The notes beneath the pieces were generated by a model that made no database searches, had not been told where the DNA came from, and was given only the letters and a program-made list of their open reading frames with translations. The translations under genes were made by a program, and so were the position numbers. Source: Eumeta japonica (taxonomy: Eukaryota; Arthropoda; Insecta; Lepidoptera; Psychidae). Taken from it: a stretch of DNA of 64,000 nucleotides. The stretch is taken from assembly GCA_005406025.1 (NCBI GenBank), contig BGZK01001333.1, positions 105,219 through 169,218 on the forward strand, given 5' to 3'. Of the stretch, positions 11,814-22,273 are shown piece after piece; positions within the stretch are counted from its first letter, which is position 1, and each line of letters begins with the position of its first letter.

Positions 11814-12964
11814 GACTGATTTTTAAATAGTTTCTTAAATTTACGAACTTGAACACAATTTAAACTAAAATATTAATTTATTGAAACAATTATTAATTTG
11901 TGTTACTACAAATAAAAACGGTATTTTACACGAAATTATTTTTAAATACGGCCACGAATAAGTTACGAGTTCTAATAAGAATACTTTCTGATTAACGTCA
12001 GGCGAATTTTCTCATTAACCAATGAAATGACTCGATGCAGTCGAAACAAATCTATGAAGCCTCTTTATTGGTTACTGAACTGCAAAAACCGTTAAACCTT
12101 TCGAAATGCGTTCGAGTTAAAACTTGTGACATATAAAATATACTAACGACGTCACGTTGCAGTACGTACTATATTGACTTTGTAGTGTTTATCGTGCAAC
12201 TGTAATGATAACATTCTATAGTAGCGAATATTATATGAAGATACGTACTACCATAAAATTTTGTAACAATATTTGTGACGTCATTCACAAATACTCTATG
12301 CTTTGTGTCTATTACCCTCTGATTCTATTTACTACCATACGATAGTATTGTGTATTATATTAAAGATACTTACAACATAATAAAATTTTACTGTATTTTA
12401 ATTGTAATGGGAACAGAACGCAGAGTAGATATATAGTACTTACTACAGAAATTCTGTCTACATTACCATCCACAATAGCTACAGTGTTGGAAGGTAAATA
12501 GCACCTCCAATATTTTTTTCAGTGCACCCGTAGCTTCAGTCACGTGGATATAAAATAAATTCCTACAACTTTTATATCAACTAATGACACTTTTCCATTG
12601 TGATCTCGATCCCGCTCCTCGTCCTCGATTTCACTTTTTTCCTTCACCTTTGATTGCGATTATTCCATTTTTAAATTTTTACACAGGAACCCTAAACGAT
12701 TCCGGAATAAAATGTACCCTAAATTTAGCTTCATAAGCTTTTTTGCGTAGTAGTGAAAGTCGTACCGTGAGTGGTTCAGGCGTTCCGAAGATACTCCGGA
12801 CAAACAGTCAAACAGAAGGGCAAAAGAGTTAAAACTATGCTTTCATATAAATCTTCTTCTAACAATTACGAACACAATAAAAGAAGAAATCAGGCAAATC
12901 GTTTCAGCCATTTTAAAGGGTTGATCTTGAATAAAAGCGGACCTGTATTTTTATTTGTACAGAT

Positions 12965-13177
12965 CAGGTATGGGCAAACCTTTGACATGTTGTGGGCCAA
13001 ACTCTAGCGTGGAAATGCGTTTGCGGGCCGCGTTCAAAAGTAGTGCATTTTAAAGTAGTGTTCATAATTTTTAGCGATATCCGATATCAGACATGAAATT
13101 TTGCAAAATCTCGCGGGCCGCATCAAATCTCACAGCGGGCGGGATGCGGCCTGCGGTCCGCCTGTTGCCCACATGTG
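12965..13177. mobile_element. 213 bp hAT-type MITE
   Basis: The ends are CAGGTATGGGCAAAC and, on the other strand, CACATGTGGGCAAC, which are hAT-like terminal inverted repeats. They are flanked by GTACAGAT (12957-12964) and GTATGGAT (13178-13185), an 8 bp duplication with two changes, the size hAT elements produce. The interior has the GCGGGCCGC words common in hAT non-autonomous elements. No coding sequence. Confidence 0.7.
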
Positions 13178-13185
13178 GTATGGAT

Positions 13186-14289
13186 AAATCGAAATATGTA
13201 TTACATCAAAAATCTAATTATGTATTCGAATAAAATGTTTCTACGTAAGTTCGTAAAAGTAGCGGAAAGCGCTCGATTCACATCGAAGATTTACCGGTTC
13301 AATTGTATTAGAGTTTGTTTTTTAGCGCTAGAGCGCCTTAGTACACTTGGCTCGTAATCCGCAAAATATTGAAAACCAGTGACACGTGCAGGCGCATATA
13401 TATCACAGCGTTTTACGCGACACAAGTCCACCTTCTCGCGGGCAGCGGCACACTATAAGTCAAACAAAATGGAGTTGCGGAATGCGGAACTCGGGGTAAT
13501 CCTTTAATAACTACGGCATAATCGACTTTGAAAATTTTGATACGAAAAAAAAAGCAATAATTTTACTGTTTTCATTTACTTATATGTAAAAAAAACGCAA
13601 TGTGGCTTTGTCGCGCATGTAATTATTATTAGTTTTAGTGAAAAACATAATACTAAAACACTCGGATTTGTTCCATCTATTGCAAACGCGAAACCTCCTT
13701 TTAGGCATATTGGTGAACTTCAAATTTATACGAATAAAAAATTTAAAACAAATTTAAGCAATACGGCTTTGTGAATTTGTAGAACATCTTTTCCATTACA
13801 AAATAAAATTCAAATGAATTCGGCTTTGCATTGATTTATCACAGAGTACGTATTATTGCCAATCGAGTACCTTGTTTTATGCATTTTTTGATCACGTGGA
13901 TTAAAAGCCTTATCTATATATACACAAAGAAAATATTTTTTCTTTGTCTTTCAATGACCTTTCAAAGACCTCAACTCATCGGCATGGGACAATGACCGGT
14001 CATCGCGGAATCGTCTGTAGATGGTTATAGGCTATTTATAATATAAAATAATAAAAAAACTAAAAGTGTGTTGGTATGGAAGTTTGTTATACGCCGACGG
14101 ATTGTAATCGGGACTTTGAACATTCAACGCGGGATCGTTTGTAAATTGTTTATAATATTATAAATGTAAAAAAAATATTTGTTTGGATCTTAGTTGCGCA
14201 CTAATGGTTCGATGAATTGCAATAGAATTTTATGCAGTGTTATGTCCTCGAATAGGATATAGGATGCCTATTATGTATAAAAAATAAAG
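13186..14289. other. Non-coding stretch
   Basis: No gene is supported. A TATA-like run near 13394-13402 is followed at 13469 by ATG in a good context (ACAAAATGG), nine codons and a possible donor at 13496. The phase does not match the next otopetrin exon, so it was not called. The rest shows nothing. Confidence 0.4.
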
Positions 14290-14510
14290 AAAATTGGTAA
14301 TATGTTACCACTAACATCAATGTCCAAGCGAGAGCTGAGATTGGTGTCGCGACCGGTTTTGGAATTGAGAACGGGACCCGGATCGAATTGGACCGTGGAA
14401 CCAAAACTGGCGTAAAGGACACAATCATGATCGCGATCGGGATTGATAGCGAAGTGAAAGAATTTATTCTTTATCTACGCGAGCGAAACCCGGGCATATG
14501 TTTTGTATCA
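14290..14510 (+). repeat. Hexamer-patterned dispersed repeat, copy 1
   Basis: A G/A-rich body of degenerate six-base words (GGGACCCGGATCGAATTGG, GATCGCGATCGGGATTGATA) closed by ACGCGAGCGAAACCCGGGCA. The same layout recurs at 17745, 24160, 33400, 42790 and 54785. The closing motif resembles the complement of a common lepidopteran repeat start (TTTTGCCCGCG..TTCG..CGCG). Confidence 0.5.
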
Positions 14511-15769
14511 TAAAAAAAAAACAGCATTGATAACGGCCATTAAATACGTACAATGAACAACTATTGTCAAACTAATAATCATAAGAATAATGTTGTTTGA
14601 ATTTGTGCAATGAAATTTTGATCAATCTGTATGAATTCAAATTCGAATTCAAAATATTCTTTATTTCATAGGTTATAGAGTAATACTAGAAATATGTCAT
14701 ATTTTTTTGCGAATTTACACTTCACCTCTTCACTCAGTAGGCAGATTTCCATTAAGAAGAAGGAGCAAGAAACTTAAGGGTAGTTCTTTTATCAGTCATT
14801 TATCAAACGAATACAAAACCATGAATGAATGGAACAACCCGATTAGAAGTCGGGCCAGTTATGCTCATGGATATTTATCAATTATTCAGAAACTGCATTT
14901 CTGAATATTTAGTTCGTATACCCCTTTTTATTGTTTCTTTAAAAGTGATCTTGAATTTATGTAAGAATAAATCTTGTATATCCACAGGAATCTTATCGAA
15001 CATGGGCACACAGAGCCTTCTAAACGAATGAGTGACTTTGTATTCCACTAACATGTAAACACCAATCATTTTAATTTCTGGCACTCATTGAGTTTATATC
15101 GATCACTATTTCTTTTAAACATATCAATTTTTTACATACGATATATAAATTTTCATATGTGAATTGGGAAGCCAAAGTCAATATTTTAATTTTATTGCAT
15201 ATCTAAGAGATGATAAATGAGAGTTTGCAAATTACCTTAGCGGTCCTCTTGTGTAACACAAAATTTCTATGAATATCGGTGACATGCCCCCAGAGCAAGA
15301 TGCTAGATGACATTATGCTATGAAAACAGTAAAATTAACTAATCTAGCGGTTTTAATGTTTGGTAAATTTCGTATTTCTTAACTGTATAGGTGGCAGATC
15401 AAAGATTTTTCACCAATTTACTGATACGACGATTCCATTGAAGCCTGGAGAAGTTCCTAGGAATACGATAGTATTAACAAACTCGAATTTTTCATTTCTT
15501 ACTGAAATAATTCCGAATCCATATATTATATTCTATTAAAAAGTAAGTTATTTGCAGTAAACTATAACGAAAGTGTCTACAAGATAAAAATGTAATTTTT
15601 GAAACATTGTTATTTCAAAGGTTATGCGTTATGTTACATTATATTATTATATTATTATATTTATATTATTTCTCAGATTAGTAACTAATCTATTTTTTTT
15701 TTATCATAAATCAAATATTTTTCAGAATCGTATGAAAACAATTGTAATTGATAGGACTTACGCTTGCAG
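14511..15769. other. Non-coding stretch before the first visible otopetrin exon
   Basis: Probably intron. A short TTATA-type microsatellite lies at about 15633-15668. Nothing else is recognised. An alternative acceptor at 15724-15725 can be excluded as an exon start because all three frames meet stops before 15770. Confidence 0.5.
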
Positions 15770-15946
15770 AGGCTGAATCGAGCATATCCCCCTCCGAGTC
15801 GGACTCGTGCTCGTCGCCTTCGGACGGCAGTACAGCGAGTGCGCACGCGCCGCCGCATCTTGAGGCCAAGCGGTTGTCGCTGGGCTTCGCGTTGGCGACT
15901 CGCACGCACCACTACGGCAGCTTTTATTTGAGGATGGGTGCTGTCG
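15770..15946 (+). CDS. Otopetrin proton channel, first visible exon
   Basis: The acceptor CTTGCAG ends at 15769 and the donor GTGAGT begins at 15947. The exon enters in phase 1 (one base from an upstream exon) and leaves in phase 1. It encodes a serine-rich acidic linker (SSISPSESDSCSSPSDGS) followed by HYGSFYLRMGAV, which runs into the first visible membrane segment after splicing to 32690. In insect otopetrins as I recall them, two more membrane segments precede this linker. No matching exon was found at 1-15769, so they probably lie left of the window, and this gene is 5'-partial here. Confidence 0.85.
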
Positions 15947-16989
15947 GTGAGTCAGAATTGAATACAGATTTAATATCTTCTGCTCTAACTATAGTCCATT
16001 GCTTAGAATCTGGAGACCAACGCATGATGTAACGGATGAGAGTTTCAACCCGCTGACTGTCAGCATTGGGTAATGTTGTCGCATGTAGATCAAAGCATCA
16101 ATTGTAATTTACTGTTACATCTGATATTAAGGTAAATTATTATTGACACAATAAGGAAAACGGCATAATAAAATCTTCAAGAAAAAAGATTTATATTTCT
16201 GCAGACTCTAATGCTTGAACGTTACCTAAATGTAAATTTCGATGCTTTAGATCAAGTAATATTTCATTAACCAATATTGATTTCACTACTCTGTTAGCGC
16301 TCACGATAATTGAAAGCCATTTGTCTAGTCTAGGGGATCTTCAACAATGTGGGAGAAGTTCTTGAGACGCGTTGGGCCAGCGCAAAGTGTGGGGACTACG
16401 GCCTGCATCGATATTTGTAGATTTATCTGTTTCATACAAAATAATATTTAAAAAATCCGTTCCTTTTGTGATCTGCTCTTTGATATTATGATAATAACGT
16501 AAATTGAGAGGTGAAATGAGGTAATATCACGCCAAAGCAAGTTTTGTCACTACCAGTTGTGAAATAAATATATGAGAATGAAATCAGTAATAATTTTCGA
16601 AATACGAAAGTAAACCAGTCTCTAAAAACCATTCAACATTCAAGTCTATATGTCTAGTAATAAAACACAGAGTAAATAACTTACCGATGAAACATCTTTC
16701 TGTTGTTGCTTATTCGTTTCCGATAGGTTTCAACACCACAGCTACATACTACATACTTTTAGTTTACTGATGCTTTGATCGTATTGTAGTGAAAAGTTTG
16801 TGACTTAGCTCAGACTTAATAATTATGCAACAGGCAGAATGGAATTGGGAATTAAGATTTATTCGTAAGAGCGAAGCTCTCTTTAAGAGTTTCTGGTTAA
16901 TGTTAAAAACGTATTGTGTAGAATATCTCTATTTATAAAAAAGCAAATTGACTCATTGTAATATCGACGCACAACCCAAGATACTAGGT

Positions 16990-17560
16990 CTAGAAATTTG
17001 AAATTTGGTATTGAGATTCCCGTTATAGTGTAAACGCACATTTAGCAAGCATTTCTAGGAATTCAATTCTTAAAAAGGTGAAAATGGTGAAATACTATTG
17101 TATGAAAAATCAAAACCGCTGAAGCTACAGACGTAAAGGTTAACATTTTAATTACTTATAGAAATGAAGAAAAAAATGTATATATTGTTTTTCTTTTTAA
17201 TTAAGTCTGAAGAAGGTAAGATAGGGGAAGAATTGCTGTATGGGAAATCGAAATCGCTGAAGCTATTTATATCAAAATTTATATTTTAACTACTCATTAC
17301 TAATAGAAAATGATGACATGCATTGGTTTTAATATAATGCCAAAAGAGGTCAAATAAAGGTTTAAATTTTTATATTGAAAAACGAAACCGCTAAAGATAT
17401 TGATAATAGAATTTATATTCTATTCGTTTATTACAAATGAAAAATTATGCCATGTATAATTTTTGGAAAAGTAGCTCCAAAAGGGTGAATAGAATAATGA
17501 ATTAGAGATTAAATGTTTAATGGGAAACCGAAACTGCTGTGCATATTTTGTCCGCTGCCT
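16990..17560 (+). repeat. Degenerate tandem array, ~134-143 bp unit
   Basis: Four units share GAAATCGAAATCGCTGAAGC-like anchors near 17108, 17242, 17379 and 17522. Each is followed by an ATTTTAATTACTCATTA-like block and an AAATGATGACATG-like block. Spacing is 134-143 bp. No coding content. Confidence 0.65.
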
Positions 17561-17744
17561 TCGAAAAAAAATTTTGCTTCATCTTCATATTTTTTCCACC
17601 AAAGATTCAAAAAATTCTTTCACTCATAGAAAGTTACGTTATTCCTGAATAATACGTCCCAATAATATAACTATATTTTGATACTACTAGCATTTGCTAT
17701 GTTTTCGTCCAAATCAGAACTGTAACCGCAAAATCGAAATTACA

Positions 17745-18105
17745 CACAGAACTAGAAATAAAATTGAAAATTCAAACCAGGATAGAAATTGGAAAAGAAA
17801 CTAACGTCAAAATTGAGCATGGGTTCAAAATTAGAATCAAGAGCGTGACGAGAATCGGATTGAGATTCCGGGACCGGGATCGAGAATGGAATCGGAATAT
17901 TTTTAAGTCGAGGCCTAAGTAGGAATCAATAGCGGGTCCATTATCACAATTGACAATGAAAGAAATTGACGTTGAGAACAGGGCAAGGATGAGAATGGAG
18001 AATGGAATCACGATCCGGATCTTGATTTCATGATGGGGCGGTATAAAAGATGAAGGAGTTCATTGTATGTCTGTGTGAGCGAAACCGCGTCCAAAAGCTA
18101 GTTAT
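17745..18105 (+). repeat. Hexamer-patterned dispersed repeat, copy 2
   Basis: The body consists of words such as GGGACCGGGATCGAGAATGG and GAACAGGGCAAGGATGAGAA. It is closed by GTGAGCGAAACCGCGTCC and AAAGCTAGTTAT, the same closing layout as copy 1. Confidence 0.55.
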
Positions 18106-18892
18106 GATATATAATAAAGTAATTTCTACATAGTATAATATTCTAATAGTAAATAGTACATAAACGCATAATGTTTACCTTAAACCTAAATCAAAAGCTT
18201 CGCGTGTGTAAATTCAAAGCAAAAGGGGTAACTGCAATTAAAATACTCTAAACTACCCTAACCCCTAGAATTTAAATTTAAGTTTAAGGCGATGAAATAA
18301 ATATAAAAAATTGGCCCATTTCATTTTTTGATGGACACGCCAATTATATTGTTTAAACATGTAAAACATATTGTTACATGCATCAATACAATTTCTCGTT
18401 TTCCGCTAAAAGTGTATGAGTAGAATCCTGAAATCACTTTTTAACAATAAACAAAACTGTAGAAATACCTTTGTCGCGTCGCGCATTCCTTAAAAGCTCC
18501 CAGCTTACTGCAAGAAGCTTCCAACGTTCTGACACCGTCGCGTGAGCGTGAAGGATATACTGCATGTGAATCGTCTCAGAGGCATACGTACGCAACAGCG
18601 ATCTCTGGGGATTGCGATTGTAATACCCGCTCGAAACGCATGCGTTACCCCTCTGTATAATTAATGGATGAATGTTGTTTAATTAAAACAGTCGCACCGA
18701 TGGGTACCCAGCGTATTATTATTTTTGGCAAATATTCATGGTACTGATTATTTCTGGAGCTCGGCATTGAAAAATATTTATGATGTAACTTTGCGAATCG
18801 CCACGTCATAAAGCCGAACTTTTCTCCAGTGGACCGTGGTTCTGGGAGGCAAGGCCGTTCGATGTACGGATATATGCAACGGCTAATAAAAA

Positions 18893-19665
18893 AAGCTAAA
18901 GAAAAACCGGCCAAGAGCATGTCGAACCACACTCTTTCCGGGAACCATACGGGTTCCGAAACCGTCACTACTAAGAAATGCACTAAAGATGAAAAAAAGT
19001 ACGTTGTAACTCTTTGTCCATGTCTCCCGCACAGAATTGTTATAAGCACTTTAGTCGCCTATAACTAGAAAAACAAGTAGGTATGTCGACTATTACTGTT
19101 AAGTTAGTGTAACCTAAAGTGTATCTTTATGACATTTACGTCCTTTTGTTGAGAAGCGCAGTTTTTCGGCAATAACTCACAAACAGTATATCCGAACATG
19201 TTCAAAATATTTTTTGTTGAAAGTATTTATTAATCGTTACCTTTATAATTTTTTTCGTATTTTTTGAATTGACAGTTTAAAACGTAAAGGCGGGAGATAC
19301 AATTAGTATTGGGGGGAGATAAAGTAGCATAACTTTCGGAGCTTTTATTTCCGAAAATATTCACTTAATCAAAAAAATTTCTTAGAAACCTTAAAATGTT
19401 TTTATGAGGACTATCGAAGTATGCGTCATACGTGGATTTTGTGGAAAAATTTTTGTGCTCCTGTTACATGTATGGAATGCCCACATAGAAGTATTTATTT
19501 CTAGGGGGGTCACTCCATACAAGGTATACAAGACACCTACACTATACATTTCATCAATATACATCTAGTAGCTTTTGAGTAAAATGCCTGTGACTTATGG
19601 GTGGACGGACATGACAAAAATGTAAGGGATCTATTTCTGCCTTTTTAGATCGGAACCCTGAAAAA
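18893..19665 (+). repeat. Long lepidopteran-type repeat, copy A
   Basis: It starts AAGAAAAACCGGCCAAGAGC and ends TCGGAACCCTGAAAAA. Collinear similarity to 55236-55985 includes TAAGCACTTTAGTC, TTATAACTAGAAAAA, AACAGTATATC and TTTCATCAATATAC. The long open frames on both strands here (for example 134 codons at 18645-19049) are by-products of the repeat. Confidence 0.65.
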
Positions 19666-22273
19666 GAGTAACTTCGACATAAATATTGTCATTCATTAAA
19701 ATATGGTTTACAACACGCTTAGAACCTATGGCCGTGTTCACTATAGGTTGTAATTTTGTTGGTTTCGATCCGGAACTCTTGTTCGTCAGGAAGTATTGAT
19801 AAAAATAGAACGTATAAAAATTGGAAATAAACAATCAGTATTTGTTAGAGAATAAATTAAGTACTCGTTAAACATGTAATATAGTGTTGTTTTTTCTCAT
19901 CATAGAATTCTTAAAAATTAATCATAATTAAAAAGGTTTGGGTAAAAAACTTATTACGTTTTTATGGCACTTGTTTCTTTCTTACAGTAATTTTTCTCTT
20001 TCTCCAAAACTATTCTTTCAGTATCAGAAACATTGTTCTTAACATTTTTTATTGTATGAATTTTTAATTAGCATACATATCTATGTAATAAAAAATATTT
20101 TTTATATTATAAAAACAAACGATTCAAAAGTTAGAGCCACAAAATTAAAAGTTTTGAAAGTTAATAAACCGCAAAATATACAGCTGATACGAAAAGTCAC
20201 TTCAAAATATTTAATGAATATGTATTTCTTTTGCCGCTACGTTTAAGAAGGACCTCCATACAAGAATTCTTTTTTGGATTTGCTTAATTTTAACAATAGC
20301 AATAAGTAATAGATATAATAAAGTTAGAAATTAAAAGAAAGTCCCTATAGAAGAAATATTGTCTTCTGCGTTTTTTGTACAATATTCACTTTTGTTCTTG
20401 TTCTTCATTAACTGTTTTTAAAAAGTGTGCAGTTTTTAATATTGTATAGTGGTACAGAACCCTTCATGTACTAGTCCATTAAAGTTGTATCGTTCATGCA
20501 ACTCTATTCATTATGACTGTTAGATGAAATGCTTAACTCTGTAGATGGGTGAACTGATAATTATCCCATTTTTAATAAAAATGTATTCTTCCCCTTGAGT
20601 AAACATACGCGAAATAATTGGGAATTCTGAGATTTCATTCGATTTAGAATCAGATACGTGATGAGTTCATCACGGCAGCTCGCTCCGTGTGCGACCCGTC
20701 TCGATGCTCGGGCAAAAGTGACGTGAAACATCATGTATATCTGGTCCTTCAACTCAATTTACCTATCTTTGAATTGGTTGTAACAAAATTAGTGTCGCCA
20801 ATATGGCCGCAATTTACATATGAAAATTTAATACACGTAAGAACAAATGACAAATTGTTGAAGAACATTAATGATAGATATAATTTCAATTTTATAAATA
20901 AAAAATAAACTGTCTTTACACGTTAGTCGACTACATAAAGTCACGAATTCATTCAAAGAGATGTGTGTACGCGTGTCTAATGAGGTCTTTGAGGATATAC
21001 AAAATTTTCTATAACACAAATTTAAAATTATTAATTAATAAGCAAACACATTTCTCACATTTCTAAATATGTAGAGCATTTTATTTTCATGTTCATGAAG
21101 ATAACCAGCTCGAATTTGTGCAATTTCTATAGTAATTATAATAACATTATCAATAGAATATAAAACCAGCCCTAAGGCAGCCATAGATCATGATGGTTAA
21201 AATTTTAAGCATTATAATATATAGCTTAGAAATATTACATCTATACCAATCTCTTTTTTTTTGTTAAAGTATTTTCTGCACTATTTTACTGAATATTTCA
21301 CCATTTTTGTTTAAAAATCAGCAAAAATTTATGACTATTACATTAGTCCAAATTGTCATAAGGAGAATCACTAAAAAATTAGTCTGTGTGTATGTGAATG
21401 AAAAAACTTTTGTGGGATTGATGTTTAGTATCGGTAAAGTTTCTTTGCTTAAAAAACAGCGTCGAATGCAAAGTAGGTCGAAATTGATTACTTGGTTCGA
21501 AAGACATCGCCATAAAAATTTTCAATTTTGAAATAACCGTCAAATTATTTGATGGAGTAATATTTTTGAAAAGACATCATTCCTTGTACTAAAAATTAAC
21601 TTAATCACTCGAAAAATATTGTTCTTCTAAAAACAATTGTTTTTTTTTTAGCTTAAGTATCTTAAATATGTATAAAAAAGTTTTTAACTCAATAATTACG
21701 ACTAAATATATTTTTGCGCATTTCCAACTCGAAAATAGAGATAAGTTTCAGGGATGATATCAGAATCAGATATTATTTGAATTTTTCTGTTTCATTTTCC
21801 TCTAAGTATGATCGAGCTATTTTACGCGCAGGTCGTAAGCCTACATGTTAAATATCGAGCATAAATTAAAATCTAGAAAATAAAGCTGGTAACCCGCGCA
21901 GGCTAGGGCTGCAAAACGCTACCTCCATTATATGACCAGTCCGATGCTGTTTAAGGTTCCCGTAATTCAAAAAAAATCCATTATGTAACTTCATAATAAT
22001 GTAACTATTACTTTCAGTAGGAAAAATACAATTGCTGTAAAAATATTTCACTACACATATAACACACACAACATATAATCGATATTTTCCATAGTACCAG
22101 GCAATTTCACTTTTCTCTCTGGTTGATTTATGAAAATGAAACCGTTGCGCACTGTACTTTTCTAGTCAATCGCTTAAATATGGGTTTAAAACGATACACA
22201 TTTATCATATTCGATTCGATTGTGAAAAGCAAATGATTTGTGTTCATTTAGAAGGATATAAATTTACGAAAAC
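19666..22273. other. Non-coding stretch upstream of the IR gene
   Basis: AT-rich intronic DNA. No other gene, and no clear TATA box close to the IR start. Nothing else recognised. Confidence 0.5.

Larger units (their letters stand above)
7290..12524. mobile_element. 5.2 kb DNA transposon with CACTG termini
   Basis: The left end starts CACTGAAAAAAAAATAT. The right end, read inward on the minus strand, starts CACTGAAAAAAATATT. Just inside each end is the same inverted block: ACAGAATTTCTGT followed by a GAGTAC/AAGTAC motif (7317-7338 on the left; complement at 12436-12457 on the right). A CA dinucleotide flanks both ends (7288-7289, 12525-12526) and may be the target duplication. Inside are a decayed spliced minus-strand gene (8900-11813), a large palindrome (7765-7978) and a later-inserted repeat (10742-11155). 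Subterminal DNA on both sides is rich in TAGT/TACT-type words and TGACGTCA. I cannot assign a superfamily. Confidence 0.7.

Noticed and set aside
13469..13495. ATG in good context followed by nine codons and a possible donor, as a start for the otopetrin gene
   Set aside because: It leaves in phase 0 while the exon at 15770 needs phase 1, and the expected membrane segments are absent.
15726..15769. Upstream acceptor extending the first visible otopetrin exon
   Set aside because: All three frames from that acceptor meet a stop before 15770.
18505..18540. Heat-shock element-like GAAGCTTCCAACGTTC
   Set aside because: The spacing is irregular and no gene start is nearby.
18645..19049. 134-codon minus-strand frame with hydrophobic runs
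   Set aside because: It overlaps the start of the long interspersed repeat that also occurs at 55236-55985 and has no recognised domain or splice context.
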